Shown piece after piece: positions 5,951 through 14,466 of a stretch of DNA of 18,088 nt. The stretch covers positions 1 to 18,088 of the forward strand of contig CANCYO010000057.1 in NCBI GenBank assembly GCA_947382415.1, read 5' to 3'. Numbering within the stretch: position 1 is the stretch's first letter; each line of letters opens with the position of its first letter. The notes beneath the pieces are model-generated. The model did not search any database and was not told the origin of the DNA. It saw only the letters and a list, made by a program, of their open reading frames with translations. Origin of the DNA: an uncultured Lachnospiraceae bacterium (GTDB taxonomy: Bacteria; Bacillota; Clostridia; Lachnospirales; Lachnospiraceae). The translations under genes and the position numbers were made by a program.

Positions 5951-8662
5951 TCAGTCGTCATCGTCGTCGTCGGAATATCCGGGATTTCTCTGATTCATCT
6001 CCCATTGATGCTGATTCAGGATTGTCTCGTAATCCGGATTCGCAAAGAACATGGCGTCATGGGGACAAATATTGGAGGTATTGGGGGCCATTACGGTCTG
6101 AGTGCCGTCCGGATTGTCCACAATGGTGGTGGAGCCGTTCAGCAGCGCAGGGTGTTCGGGCAGAGCCAGAGTGGCGATCCCATCGTAGGCGAAGGGACAT
6201 TCCGGCGCTGCGATCAGGCCGCAGTAAGCACAGATGCGCCCCTGATAATGAATATCGCAGAGCTCTGTGGGTTCGGTGCCCTCTGCAAAATACTCTGTCC
6301 TGACGCTCCCGGCGGCTTCGCAGAGACCGGGGGTGGGAAGCTTGCCTGATTTGGAGCAGATCTGTGTCTGCACCAGCCCTTCGGGAATGGCAAAGCTTGT
6401 GTTGGGCAGTCCTTCGTGTATGCGTGACATAATATTTTTCCACAGAACCTTAGCCAGGTTGGACTCGTTGACGCTGGCATTGCTGTTGGTGTTGAGGCTT
6501 ACATTATTGTCATACCCGGCCCACACGGTTGCAGTGTAGTAAGGGGTGTAACCGGCAAACCATACGTCCTGATATTTCTGGGAAGTTCCCGTTTTGCCCG
6601 CGATGGCCATGCTGGGGTTGAAATTACATCTGCCGCCGGTTCCTTTGGTCACCACGTCGGTCATGGCGTCCGTCAGAAGAAAAGCAGTGGTCTCCTTGAG
6701 CACCTGGCGGCTCTGGGGTACCGTGTTGTCCAGGATTACATTGCCGTCCGCATCCGTGACTCTGGTGTAGAGCTTGGGAACCATATAGGTACCCAGGTTG
6801 GCGATGGAGGCGTAGGCTGCGTTCAGCTCGTAGGGGCTGACGCCGTTGGTAATACCGCCGATGGCGGTGGGCTGCTGTACATCGGAGAAGTACTGGTCGC
6901 CGATCCACACGCCGTCGGTGAGGGTAGTGAAGCCAAAATTAATCAGATAATCATAGCCGAGCTGGGGCGTCACCACGGTGAAGGTCTTTACCGCAATGAT
7001 ATTCAGGGACTGTTCAATGGCATAGCGGATGGAACATATTCCCTTCCAGCCTACTTTGTTCACATCATACCAGTTGTTCACAGGCTGCCCGGTCTCGTAA
7101 TTGAAGGGCGCATCGTTGTAAACGGTGGCCAGCGTCTGTCCGTTGGCGTCCAGCGCCGGGGCAAAGGATGCCAGAACCTTGAAGGTGGATCCGGGGGAGT
7201 TGCCGGCGGCGGTGGCACGGTTTAAGGTACGTCTGCCTTCTTTGGCGCCGCGTCCGCCCACCATGGCTACCACATAGCCGGAGGTCTGGTCCTCGATGAC
7301 GATGGCAGCCTGGGGCTGTGCGGTCATGGAGATACTTTCCTCATAGCTCTCGGAGTCTGCAGCCATGCCCAGCTCCTCCAGCATGGCGCCCCGATAAACG
7401 TCTATCGCCTCGTAGGCTTCGTCCTGAGAGGCAAAGATCAGATTGAAGTTCCGGTTGACATTGGCCTTGAACCAGGACATCATATTTTCCTTGCTGTAGT
7501 TATGCTTCTCATCACCGGCATCCGTAATGGTCAGGGCATAGCTCAGATACCAGTGGGTGTTGGTGTTATAATTGTCGGGATTGGCAAATTCTTCGTCCGC
7601 AATCTTCTGAATCTTGGGGTCCATGGTGGAATCGATGCGCAGTCCGCCGGAGGACATCAGGTATTCCGCTGTGACCTCGGGATAGCCGGCGGCGATCAGA
7701 TCGTCCAGCACCTGTTCGTACAATGCGTCCGAGAAATAAGATCCGGAGGTGCCGTTTCCCACCTTGAAATCCACATCGTGGAGGCTGATGCGGTTATATA
7801 CGTCTTCTGTGTCCGCTATGGCCTCGTCATACTGAGCCTTGGTGATAAATTCCAGCTCCAGCATTTTATTCAGACAGGTTTTGCGCCGCTTGGCGTTGTT
7901 TTCAGGCCTGCTGATGGGGTTGTTGGCCCGGGGATTCTGGGTGATGCTGGCGATGACTGCGCTTTCGGAGACGGTGAGCTCCGAGCAGGATTTGCCGAAA
8001 TAGCGCAGAGAGGCCGCCTCCACGCCCAGCGTATTCTGGCCCAGATTGACGGCGTTCATATAGCGCAGGAGCACCTCGTCCTTGGTGGAATACTTGGTGA
8101 GCTCCAGAGCCAGATACTGTTCCTGCAGCTTGCGCTTAACCATTTTGACCATATTGCCGTCTTCCTCTGTCCAGTCGGTGAAGACCGTATTTTTCAGAAG
8201 CTGCTGGGTGATGGTGCTGGCGCCCTGTTTCTCCTTGCCGGCGGTCTTGATGAACTGATATCCGGCGCGGACCATACCGATCATGTCGATGCCGTTGTGC
8301 TGATAGAAGCGCTCGTCCTCGATGGCCACGAAGGCCTGTCCCAGATGCTTGGGTACCTGATCGATGGTCACGTTGATCCGGTTGGAATTCATGCTGACAT
8401 ACTGGTCGATTTCATTGCCTTCTCTGTCGTAGACGATGGTTGCCTGGCCTGAGGTCACCACTTCGCTGACGCGGATGTTGGGCGTACCCTCCAGAATGCC
8501 GTGGAACATGCCGATACCGGCGGCAACGCCGCAGATGCCTGTCCCGAGAAATGCGATCAGGAAGAGCTTGACTCCGGTGAGAACGATTTTCTTGCCCCAT
8601 TTTCCTGATTTAGAATTTAAAGTCCGTTGTTTTTCACGGACGCCTCTTTTTCCGTAATTCAT
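5951..8662 (-). CDS. Class A penicillin-binding protein (PBP1A-like)
   Basis: This encodes a 903-residue bifunctional peptidoglycan synthase anchored in the membrane. It polymerises lipid II (glycosyltransferase family 51) and cross-links stem peptides (transpeptidase). A basic N-terminus is followed by one membrane anchor (about 25-52). The GT51 domain shows EDERFYQHNG (115-124, catalytic E115) and GASTITQQL (147-155). The transpeptidase shows S492-x-x-K495 (in SPGSTFK), S552-L-N554 and K690-T-G692. After the catalytic part comes a Cys-containing tail (CSKSGKLPTPGLCEA, then CAYCGLIAAPEC) and a C-terminus of six aspartates. ATG 8662 was chosen because AAGGAAGG precedes it; an in-frame ATG at 8725 lies upstream without a ribosome binding site and next to the -10 element. 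It is monocistronic and divergent from the yigZ-like gene. Confidence 0.95.
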   Translation of the reverse strand: MNYGKRGVREKQRTLNSKSGKWGKKIVLTGVKLFLIAFLGTGICGVAAGIGMFHGILEGTPNIRVSEVVTSGQATIVYDREGNEIDQYVSMNSNRINVTIDQVPKHLGQAFVAIEDERFYQHNGIDMIGMVRAGYQFIKTAGKEKQGASTITQQLLKNTVFTDWTEEDGNMVKMVKRKLQEQYLALELTKYSTKDEVLLRYMNAVNLGQNTLGVEAASLRYFGKSCSELTVSESAVIASITQNPRANNPISRPENNAKRRKTCLNKMLELEFITKAQYDEAIADTEDVYNRISLHDVDFKVGNGTSGSYFSDALYEQVLDDLIAAGYPEVTAEYLMSSGGLRIDSTMDPKIQKIADEEFANPDNYNTNTHWYLSYALTITDAGDEKHNYSKENMMSWFKANVNRNFNLIFASQDEAYEAIDVYRGAMLEELGMAADSESYEESISMTAQPQAAIVIEDQTSGYVVAMVGGRGAKEGRRTLNRATAAGNSPGSTFKVLASFAPALDANGQTLATVYNDAPFNYETGQPVNNWYDVNKVGWKGICSIRYAIEQSLNIIAVKTFTVVTPQLGYDYLINFGFTTLTDGVWIGDQYFSDVQQPTAIGGITNGVSPYELNAAYASIANLGTYMVPKLYTRVTDADGNVILDNTVPQSRQVLKETTAFLLTDAMTDVVTKGTGGRCNFNPSMAIAGKTGTSQKYQDVWFAGYTPYYTATVWAGYDNNVSLNTNSNASVNESNLAKVLWKNIMSRIHEGLPNTSFAIPEGLVQTQICSKSGKLPTPGLCEAAGSVRTEYFAEGTEPTELCDIHYQGRICAYCGLIAAPECPFAYDGIATLALPEHPALLNGSTTIVDNPDGTQTVMAPNTSNICPHDAMFFANPDYETILNQHQWEMNQRNPGYSDDDDDD

Positions 8663-8736
8663 ATAACTCGCCTTCCTTATTGTCTGTTGCCTGAGATTTT
8701 GCCCGCAGGTATAATACCTGCCCATAGATTCTTTAT

Positions 8737-8745
8737 ATTATAGCA
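8737..8745 (-). promoter_or_regulatory. Extended -10 promoter of the PBP gene
   Basis: On the minus strand the sequence reads TGCTATAAT, a full TGnTATAAT extended -10. No convincing -35 hexamer is seen at 16-18 bases, which is typical of extended -10 promoters. The start would lie near 8730, about 68 bases before the chosen ATG. Confidence 0.6.
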
Positions 8746-8792
8746 GAAAAGAATATGTAAATAAAGAATTTATTTCCAGTCTTAAGAATTGT

Positions 8793-8821
8793 TTCACATT
8801 TTGGATAAAATATGCTAGAAT
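8793..8821 (+). promoter_or_regulatory. Promoter of the yigZ-like/mgtE pair
   Basis: TTCACA (8793-8798) and TAGAAT (8816-8821) each match five of six consensus bases with a 17-base spacer. The leader is about 24 bases and includes AAAAGGGGAAAGG. Confidence 0.65.
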
Positions 8822-8850
8822 AATATGAATCTTAAAAAGGGGAAAGGCCT

Positions 8851-9483
8851 ATGGAGTCATACAGAGTGCTGCTGGAGGGCGGACAGGGGGAGATTGTGGA
8901 GAAAAAATCCCGTTTTATCGCCACGGTCGCCGGGTGCGGGACGGAGGAGGAAGCCGTCCGTTTTATCGAGAGTACCCGAAAAAAATACTGGGATGCCAGA
9001 CATAACTGTTCCGCCTTTGTCATCGGCGAGAGGGGGGAACTCACCCGTTGCAGCGACGACGGAGAACCTTCGGGAACGGCGGGACGGCCCATGCTGGAGG
9101 TGCTTCTGGGGACGGGAGTGCGCAATGCGGCGGTGGTGGTGACCCGGTATTTCGGCGGAGTGCTGCTGGGAACCGGCGGTTTGGTGCGGGCTTATACCCG
9201 CGCAGTGCAGGAGGGGCTTTCCCATTGTGTTATCGGAATAAACCGTTTTGGCTGTGAGCTGGAGATTGACACGGACTACAATGGCGTGGGCAAGATCCTG
9301 TATCTGCTGGGCCAAAGGGGAATTGAGCCCACAGACAGTCAATATACGGATGCGGTCAGGCTGCGCATACTGATTCCGGCAGAGCTGGAAGGAACTTTGC
9401 GGGGCGAGATCACGGAGGCGACTCTGGGCAGGGCACGGATAGACAAGCTACAGGAACGGTATTATATAGACAGAGAGTCCTGA
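8851..9483 (+). CDS. yigZ: YigZ/IMPACT family protein
   Basis: This encodes a 210-residue protein of the YigZ/YvyE (UPF0029, IMPACT) family. The N-terminal Impact domain (about 15-125) shows EKKSRFIA (17-24), ARHNCSAFVIG (49-59), SDDGEPSGTAGRPML (68-82) and RYFGGVLLGTGGLVRAY (99-115), all family signatures. The C-terminal part (about 135-195) corresponds to the DUF1949 ferredoxin-like domain. The eukaryotic relative IMPACT regulates Gcn2; the bacterial role is unsettled. Start ATG 8851 has a purine-rich AAGGGGAAAGG site. It lies 14 bases before mgtE and is probably cotranscribed with it. Confidence 0.93.
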   Translation: MESYRVLLEGGQGEIVEKKSRFIATVAGCGTEEEAVRFIESTRKKYWDARHNCSAFVIGERGELTRCSDDGEPSGTAGRPMLEVLLGTGVRNAAVVVTRYFGGVLLGTGGLVRAYTRAVQEGLSHCVIGINRFGCELEIDTDYNGVGKILYLLGQRGIEPTDSQYTDAVRLRILIPAELEGTLRGEITEATLGRARIDKLQERYYIDRES

Positions 9484-9497
9484 CAAGGAGAGAAAGC

Positions 9498-10847
9498 ATG
9501 GATCAGGTTTTGACTGTGGAGGAACTGCTTGAGCTCTTAGACACCAAGCAATATACAAAACTGCGTCAGTTACTCGCGGAGGAAAACTCGGCGGATGTGG
9601 CTGCGGTCATGGAGGAGCTTGAGGAGGAAAAGCTTCTGAGGGTATTCCGGATCCTGCCAAAGGATCTGGCGGCGGATGTGTTTTCCTACATGGAGTCCGA
9701 CACTCAGCAGACCATCATCACGGCTCTGTCCGACAGGGAGACCGCCAACATTATCAATAATCTGATGGCGGACGACGCCACGGATCTGCTGGAGGAGATG
9801 CCGGCCAATGTGGTCACCAAGATCCTGGAGAACGCCAGCGCGGAGACCCGTCGGGACATCAATCATCTGCTGCGCTATCCCGAGGATTCCGCCGGCAGCA
9901 TCATGACGGTGGAGTATGTGGATCTGAAGGAAAATCTCACCGTGGAGGGGGCCATTGCCCATATCCGGGCGGTGGGGCTGGACAGCGAGACCATCAATGT
10001 CTGTTATGTGCTGGATGCCCAGAGGAGGCTTTTGGGCACGGTGGCTTTGAGATATCTGCTTCTGTCCGATCCGGGGGAGCGCATCGGCGATATCATGCAT
10101 GAGAATGTCATCGCGCTGGGAACCCTCATGGATCAGGAGGAGGTAGCGGCGCAGTTTAAGAAATATGATTTTACCACCATGCCTGTGGTGGACAATGAGA
10201 ACCGTCTGGTGGGCATTATCACCGTGGATGATATCGTGGATATCATGGAAGAAGAGACCACGGAGGATATGGAGAAAATGGCGGCTATCGTGCCCAGCGA
10301 CAAGCCCTATATGAGGACCACTGTGTGGGAGACCTTCAGGAAACGGATTCCGTGGCTTCTGCTTCTCATGGTGTCAGCCACATTTACGGGTGCGATCCTC
10401 ACCAGCTTTGAGGACGCGTTAAGCGCCTGTGCGGTATTGATCGCTTTTATCCCGATGCTGATGGATACGGGGGGCAATGCCGGTGGACAGGCCAGTGTGA
10501 CGGTGATCCGCGGACTGTCGCTGGGAGAGATCGAATACAGGGACGTGCCCCGGGTGGTGTTCAAGGAAGTGCGGGTGGCGCTTTTGTGCGGTCTGTGCCT
10601 GGCGGCGGCAAATTTCTGCAAGCTCCTGCTTTTTGACCGGGTGGGAGTGATGGTGGCTCTGGTGGTGTGTATCACTTTGGTGACGGCGGTGCTTCTGGCC
10701 ATGCTGGTGGGATGCATTCTGCCCATCGGCGCAAAGCGTCTGGGATTTGATCCTGCGGTGATGGCAAGTCCTTTTATCACCACCATTGTGGACGCCTTGT
10801 CCCTGCTTGTCTACTGTGCCGTGGCCAGCGTACTGTTGGGGCTGTGA
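9498..10847 (+). CDS. mgtE: Magnesium transporter MgtE
   Basis: This encodes a 449-residue Mg2+ channel/transporter that works as a dimer. The cytosolic MgtE N domain is at about 25-130, rich in acidic residues. Two CBS domains follow (about 135-195 and 198-252, the second containing TTMPVVDNENRLVGIITVDD), which sense intracellular Mg2+ and close the pore. The membrane part starts near 283 and holds MDTGGNAGGQAS (322-333) and the pore segment ASPFITTIVDALSLLVY, in which D432 corresponds to the essential Mg2+-binding aspartate of characterised MgtE. Length is typical. ATG 9498 is preceded by AAGGAG. No M-box riboswitch is visible upstream, where only 14 bases separate it from the yigZ-like gene. 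Confidence 0.96.
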   Translation: MDQVLTVEELLELLDTKQYTKLRQLLAEENSADVAAVMEELEEEKLLRVFRILPKDLAADVFSYMESDTQQTIITALSDRETANIINNLMADDATDLLEEMPANVVTKILENASAETRRDINHLLRYPEDSAGSIMTVEYVDLKENLTVEGAIAHIRAVGLDSETINVCYVLDAQRRLLGTVALRYLLLSDPGERIGDIMHENVIALGTLMDQEEVAAQFKKYDFTTMPVVDNENRLVGIITVDDIVDIMEEETTEDMEKMAAIVPSDKPYMRTTVWETFRKRIPWLLLLMVSATFTGAILTSFEDALSACAVLIAFIPMLMDTGGNAGGQASVTVIRGLSLGEIEYRDVPRVVFKEVRVALLCGLCLAAANFCKLLLFDRVGVMVALVVCITLVTAVLLAMLVGCILPIGAKRLGFDPAVMASPFITTIVDALSLLVYCAVASVLLGL

Positions 10848-10883
10848 GAGGAAGAGAATCGTATGTGGATTTGGGCAGAGGGC

Positions 10884-10912
10884 TTGACTCGGTTTCGGAC
10901 TTACTTTATAAT
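10884..10912 (+). promoter_or_regulatory. Promoter of the yicC-remA-gmk-rpoZ operon
   Basis: TTGACT (10884-10889) and TATAAT (10907-10912) have a 17-base spacer, in the gap between mgtE and yicC. The start would lie near 10919, a leader of about 36 bases with GGGGG before the yicC ATG. No terminator was seen after mgtE, so some read-through is likely. Confidence 0.85.
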
Positions 10913-10954
10913 ACAAAATGGCATGGATTGGCAGCTTGATTTGGGGGTATACAA

Positions 10955-11833
10955 ATGATCAAGAGTATGACCGGTTTCGGCAGATGTGAGATCGCAGAGA
11001 ACAACAGAAAATTTACGGTGGAGATGAAGTCCGTCAATCATCGTTATCTGGATGTGAATATCAAGATGCCCAAGAAGCTGAATTTTTTTGAGTCGGCTAT
11101 CCGCAGCGAATTGAAAAATTATATTTCCAGAGGGAAGGTAGATGTCTTCATCACCTATGAGGATTTCTCCGAAAGTACCTCGGGTGTGCACTATAATAAG
11201 GAAGCGGCGGAGGCGTACCTGCGGTATCTGAGGCAGATGGCGGAGGAGTTCGGGCTTGACGACGATATCCGTGTTTCCACGCTCTCCAAATACCCCGAGG
11301 TATTCACCATGGAGGAACAGGATGTGGATGAGGAGGAGCTCTGGAAGGAGCTGCAGAGAGCGCTCTCGGGCGCGGCGGAGCTGTTTGTGCAGACCCGTGT
11401 GACGGAGGGGGAGCATCTTCGGGAGGATCTGATCGCCAAGCTCGACGGCATGGAGCGGCTGGTGGATGAGATCGCGGAGCGGTCGCCAAAGATCGTGGCG
11501 GAGTACAGACAGAAGCTTTCGGATAAGGTGAAGGAGCTTTTGGGCGACAATACCATGGATGAGGCGAGGATTCTCACCGAAGTCACTATTTTTGCGGATA
11601 AGGTGTGTGTGGACGAGGAGCTGGTACGGCTTCGCAGTCATATCGAGACCACGAAGAAGACTCTGATAGAAGGCGGCAGCATCGGGCGCAAGCTTGATTT
11701 TATTGCCCAGGAGATGAACCGGGAGGCCAATACGACGCTGTCCAAGTCCAATGATCTGGAGATTTCCAATTATGCCATTGAACTGAAGACCGAGATAGAG
11801 AAGGTACGCGAGCAGATACAGAATATCGAATAG
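10955..11833 (+). CDS. yicC: YicC/YloC family endoribonuclease
   Basis: This encodes a 292-residue protein of the YicC family. It opens with the typical MIKSMTGFGRCE and continues with VEMKSVNHRYLDVNIKMP (about 24-41). The C-terminal DUF1732 region is clear: GSIGRKLDFIAQEMNREANT and SNDLEISNYAIELKTEIEKV. E. coli YicC and Bacillus YloC are reported RNases acting on mRNA or small RNA. In Gram-positive bacteria the gene usually stands before remA and gmk, as here. ATG 10955 follows a GGGGGT site. Length matches the family. Confidence 0.95.
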   Translation: MIKSMTGFGRCEIAENNRKFTVEMKSVNHRYLDVNIKMPKKLNFFESAIRSELKNYISRGKVDVFITYEDFSESTSGVHYNKEAAEAYLRYLRQMAEEFGLDDDIRVSTLSKYPEVFTMEEQDVDEEELWKELQRALSGAAELFVQTRVTEGEHLREDLIAKLDGMERLVDEIAERSPKIVAEYRQKLSDKVKELLGDNTMDEARILTEVTIFADKVCVDEELVRLRSHIETTKKTLIEGGSIGRKLDFIAQEMNREANTTLSKSNDLEISNYAIELKTEIEKVREQIQNIE

Positions 11834-11843
11834 CGGAGGCTGT

Positions 11844-12158
11844 ATGTTAATTCATATCGGTTTTGGCAATATTGTCAATACGACCAAGATTATCGCCATT
11901 GTCAGCCCGGAGTCCGCGCCCATCAAGCGCATGGTGCAGCGGGCCAGGGAGCAGGGGACGGCCATAGACGCCACGCAGGGGCGCAGGACCAAGTCCGTGC
12001 TGGTGATGGAGAACGGTCAGGTGGTGCTGTCGGCGCTTTTGCCGGAGACCATCGTGGGGAGAATCCGTCTGCCGGAGCAGGGTGTGCTGTCAGAGGACGC
12101 AGACGCAGTCCAGGAGACGTCCGACTGCGGCGGATTGGAAACGGAACGGGAGGAGTAG
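11844..12158 (+). CDS. remA: RemA-like DNA-binding regulator (DUF370)
   Basis: This encodes a 104-residue protein of the RemA/DUF370 family. Conserved segments are HIGFGNIVNTTKIIAIVSPE (4-23), SAPIKRMVQRAR, IDATQGRRTKSVLVMENGQV and LSALLPETIVGRI. In Bacillus subtilis RemA is a ring-forming DNA-binding protein that activates biofilm matrix and osmoprotection genes. It lies ten bases after yicC with GGAGG upstream. The last 20 residues are acidic and extend a little beyond the usual 85-90 residue form. Confidence 0.93.
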   Translation: MLIHIGFGNIVNTTKIIAIVSPESAPIKRMVQRAREQGTAIDATQGRRTKSVLVMENGQVVLSALLPETIVGRIRLPEQGVLSEDADAVQETSDCGGLETEREE

Positions 12159-12161
12159 GGC

Positions 12162-12812
12162 ATGAGCAGGGAACTGCCGGAAAAGGGAATATTGATCGTG
12201 CTCTCCGGTTTTTCGGGGGCAGGCAAGGGAACACTGGTAAAGAAATTGTTGGAAACCTATGACAATTATGCGCTCTCCATCTCTATGACTACCAGAGCGC
12301 CCCGGCCGGGCGAGGCGGAGGGCGTCCACTACTTTTTTACCGACAGAGCCCGTTTTGAGGAACGGATCGCAGCGAACGGCCTGATCGAATACGCGCAGTA
12401 TTGCGGCAATTATTACGGAACCCCCAGGGCCTATGTGGAGGAACAGATCTCGGCGGGCAGGAATGTACTGTTGGAGATTGAGATACAGGGAGCTCTGAAG
12501 ATCAAGGAACTTTTCCCTGAGAGCCTGCTGTTGTTTGTGACGCCGCCCAGCGCGGCAGAGCTTGAGCGCAGACTGCGGGGCAGGGGGACGGAGACGGAGG
12601 AGGTCATCGCCAGCCGTCTGGCCCGGGCAAGCGAGGAAGCAGAGGGCATGGAGGCCTATGATTATATTGTGATAAATGACGATCTGGTGACCTGTGTGGA
12701 GGAGCTTCACCGTATTGTGGAGGCAGCCCGCAGAGCGCCGGTTCGGAGAGCAGCATTTATAAAAGAAATCAGAGAGGAACTGAAAGGTTTCGTGAAAGGA
12801 GCACAAAAATAA
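12162..12812 (+). CDS. gmk: Guanylate kinase
   Basis: This encodes a 216-residue cytosolic enzyme that phosphorylates GMP to GDP with ATP. The P-loop GFSGAGKGT is at 16-24. The GMP-binding segment has SISMTTRAPRPGEAEGVHY and EYAQYCGNYYGTP, followed by LLEIEIQGA with the usual catalytic-site acidic residues. The adenine-side lid has RLRGRGTETEEVIASRL. Length is typical (about 205). It starts three bases after the remA stop, and its stop overlaps the rpoZ start by one base (TAATG), so translation is probably coupled. Confidence 0.97.
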   Translation: MSRELPEKGILIVLSGFSGAGKGTLVKKLLETYDNYALSISMTTRAPRPGEAEGVHYFFTDRARFEERIAANGLIEYAQYCGNYYGTPRAYVEEQISAGRNVLLEIEIQGALKIKELFPESLLLFVTPPSAAELERRLRGRGTETEEVIASRLARASEEAEGMEAYDYIVINDDLVTCVEELHRIVEAARRAPVRRAAFIKEIREELKGFVKGAQK

Positions 12813-13051
12813 TGTTACATCCGTCTTATTCCGATTTGATGAAGGTGGTAAACAGCGAGGTGGAGCTCGGGGAAGCGCCTGTGGTAAACAGCCGTTATTC
12901 TATCGTTATGGCAACCTCCAAGCGCGCAAGACAGATTATTTCCGGGGAGGATCCGCTGGTGGACGGGGATGTTCAGAAGCCCCTGTCTCTGGCAGTGGAG
13001 GAGCTCAATCAGGGGAAGATTAAGATCCTTGGAGACGAGGAAGAGGCATAA
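12812..13051 (+). CDS. rpoZ: DNA-directed RNA polymerase omega subunit
   Basis: This encodes a 79-residue omega subunit, which helps assemble the beta' subunit of RNA polymerase. It begins MLHPSYSDLMKVVNSE and contains the family core NSRYSIVMATSKRARQI (26-42), followed by KPLSLAVEELNQGKIKIL. The gmk-rpoZ order is conserved in Firmicutes. The start ATG overlaps the gmk stop; AAAGGAG lies inside the gmk end. Confidence 0.93.
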   Translation: MLHPSYSDLMKVVNSEVELGEAPVVNSRYSIVMATSKRARQIISGEDPLVDGDVQKPLSLAVEELNQGKIKILGDEEEA

Positions 13052-13069
13052 GAGAAGTGTTAAGAGCGG

Positions 13070-13106
13070 TAGCCGGCGTGGGAAACAAAACTTCATCCGC
13101 CGGCTA
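13070..13106. repeat. Inverted repeat between rpoZ and rimO
   Basis: TAGCCGGCG (13070-13078) and CGCCGGCTA (13098-13106) are perfect nine-base inverted repeats around a 19-base loop. No T tract follows, so complete termination is unlikely. It may be a processing or attenuation hairpin that separates expression of rpoZ from rimO; the rimO ribosome binding site follows within 20 bases. Confidence 0.6.
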
Positions 13107-13131
13107 TTTCGCATCAAAAAAGGAGCGCTGT

Positions 13132-14466
13132 ATGAAGATTTTGTTTGTCTCTCTGGGATGTGACAAAAATCTGGTGGACACCGAGAAAATGCTGGGGATG
13201 CTCTCGGAGAAGGGGTATGAGTTTACGGACGACGAGACCGAGGCGGATATCGCGGTGGTAAACACCTGCTGTTTTATCGGGGACGCCAAGGAGGAGAGTA
13301 TCAATACTTTGCTCCAGTTGAGTGAGCTGAAGGAATCCGGACAACTGAAGGCGCTGCTTGCGGCAGGATGTCTGGCCCAGCGCTATCGGGAGGAGATTCA
13401 GAGGGAAATTCCCGAGGTGGATGGGATCATAGGCACCATGGCCATCGAAGAGATCGTGGCCGCGGTGGAGGAGGCGCTGGCCGGGCGGCCCGCAAATTAT
13501 TACAGAGACATCAACGCGGCGCCGGCAGCGGGCGGAAAGCGTGTGGTGACTACGGGCGGTCATTATGCATATCTTAAGATAGCGGAGGGCTGCGACAAGC
13601 ACTGCACCTACTGCATTATACCAAAGGTGCGCGGGAGATTCCGCAGCGTACCCATGGAAGCGCTGGTTGCAGAGGCAAAGGAGCTTGCGGAGGGCGGTGT
13701 GAAGGAGCTGATTCTGGTGGCTCAGGAGACCACGCTCTACGGTGTGGATCTGTATGGGGAGAAGAACCTGCCCAGGCTTTTACGCGAGCTGGGAAAGGTG
13801 GACGGTATCCGCTGGATTCGTCTCCTGTACTGTTATCCGGAGGAGCTTACGGAGGAACTTATTCATACTATCGCCACGGAACCCAAGGTGTGCCATTATC
13901 TGGACATTCCCATTCAACACGCCTCGGATCATGTGCTGAAGCGCATGGGGCGGCGCACCAGTGAGCAGGAGCTGCGGGATATCATTGCCGGGCTGCGGGA
14001 GAAGATTCCCGATATCTGCCTGCGCACCACGCTCATCAGCGGTTTTCCCGGGGAGACTCAGGAGGACTTTGAGGAGCTGTACCGCTTTGTAAACGAGATG
14101 GAGTTTGACAGACTGGGCGTTTTCGCTTATTCTCAGGAGGAGGACACTCCTGCGGCTGACATGGAGGAGCAGATTCCGGAGGAGGTCAAGACATTTCGCC
14201 GGGATGAGCTCATGGAGCTGCAGCAGGCCATCGCCTTTGAGAAGGCGGAGTCTCTGACGGGGCAGGTGCTGACTGTTATGATAGAGGGGAAGCTTGCGGA
14301 CGAAGATACTTATGTGGCCAGAACCTACAGAGACGCCCCGGGTGTGGACGGCTATCTGTTTTTGAATACAACAGCAAACCTGGTGTCCGGGGATTTTGCC
14401 AGAGTGCTGGTGACGGACTCCAACGAGTATGATCTGATAGGAGAGTTATATCATGGGGAAAACTAA
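13132..14466 (+). CDS. rimO: Ribosomal protein S12 methylthiotransferase RimO
   Basis: This encodes a 444-residue radical-SAM enzyme that adds a methylthio group to an aspartate of ribosomal protein S12. ATG 13132 was chosen because AAAGGAG precedes it and MKILFVSLGCDKN is the family N-terminus. The UPF0004 domain has the auxiliary-cluster cysteines C10, C46 or C47 and C80. The radical-SAM motif C154-x3-C158-x2-C161 sits in EGCDKHCTYCIIPKVRGRFR, whose form distinguishes RimO from MiaB. A C-terminal TRAM domain is present (about 380-440). Its end overlaps pgsA by 14 bases. Confidence 0.96.
   Translation: MKILFVSLGCDKNLVDTEKMLGMLSEKGYEFTDDETEADIAVVNTCCFIGDAKEESINTLLQLSELKESGQLKALLAAGCLAQRYREEIQREIPEVDGIIGTMAIEEIVAAVEEALAGRPANYYRDINAAPAAGGKRVVTTGGHYAYLKIAEGCDKHCTYCIIPKVRGRFRSVPMEALVAEAKELAEGGVKELILVAQETTLYGVDLYGEKNLPRLLRELGKVDGIRWIRLLYCYPEELTEELIHTIATEPKVCHYLDIPIQHASDHVLKRMGRRTSEQELRDIIAGLREKIPDICLRTTLISGFPGETQEDFEELYRFVNEMEFDRLGVFAYSQEEDTPAADMEEQIPEEVKTFRRDELMELQQAIAFEKAESLTGQVLTVMIEGKLADEDTYVARTYRDAPGVDGYLFLNTTANLVSGDFARVLVTDSNEYDLIGELYHGEN

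Noticed and set aside
7502..8452. Plus-strand 316-codon frame inside the PBP gene
   Set aside because: It is antisense to clear GT51 motifs and its translation resembles no protein family I know.
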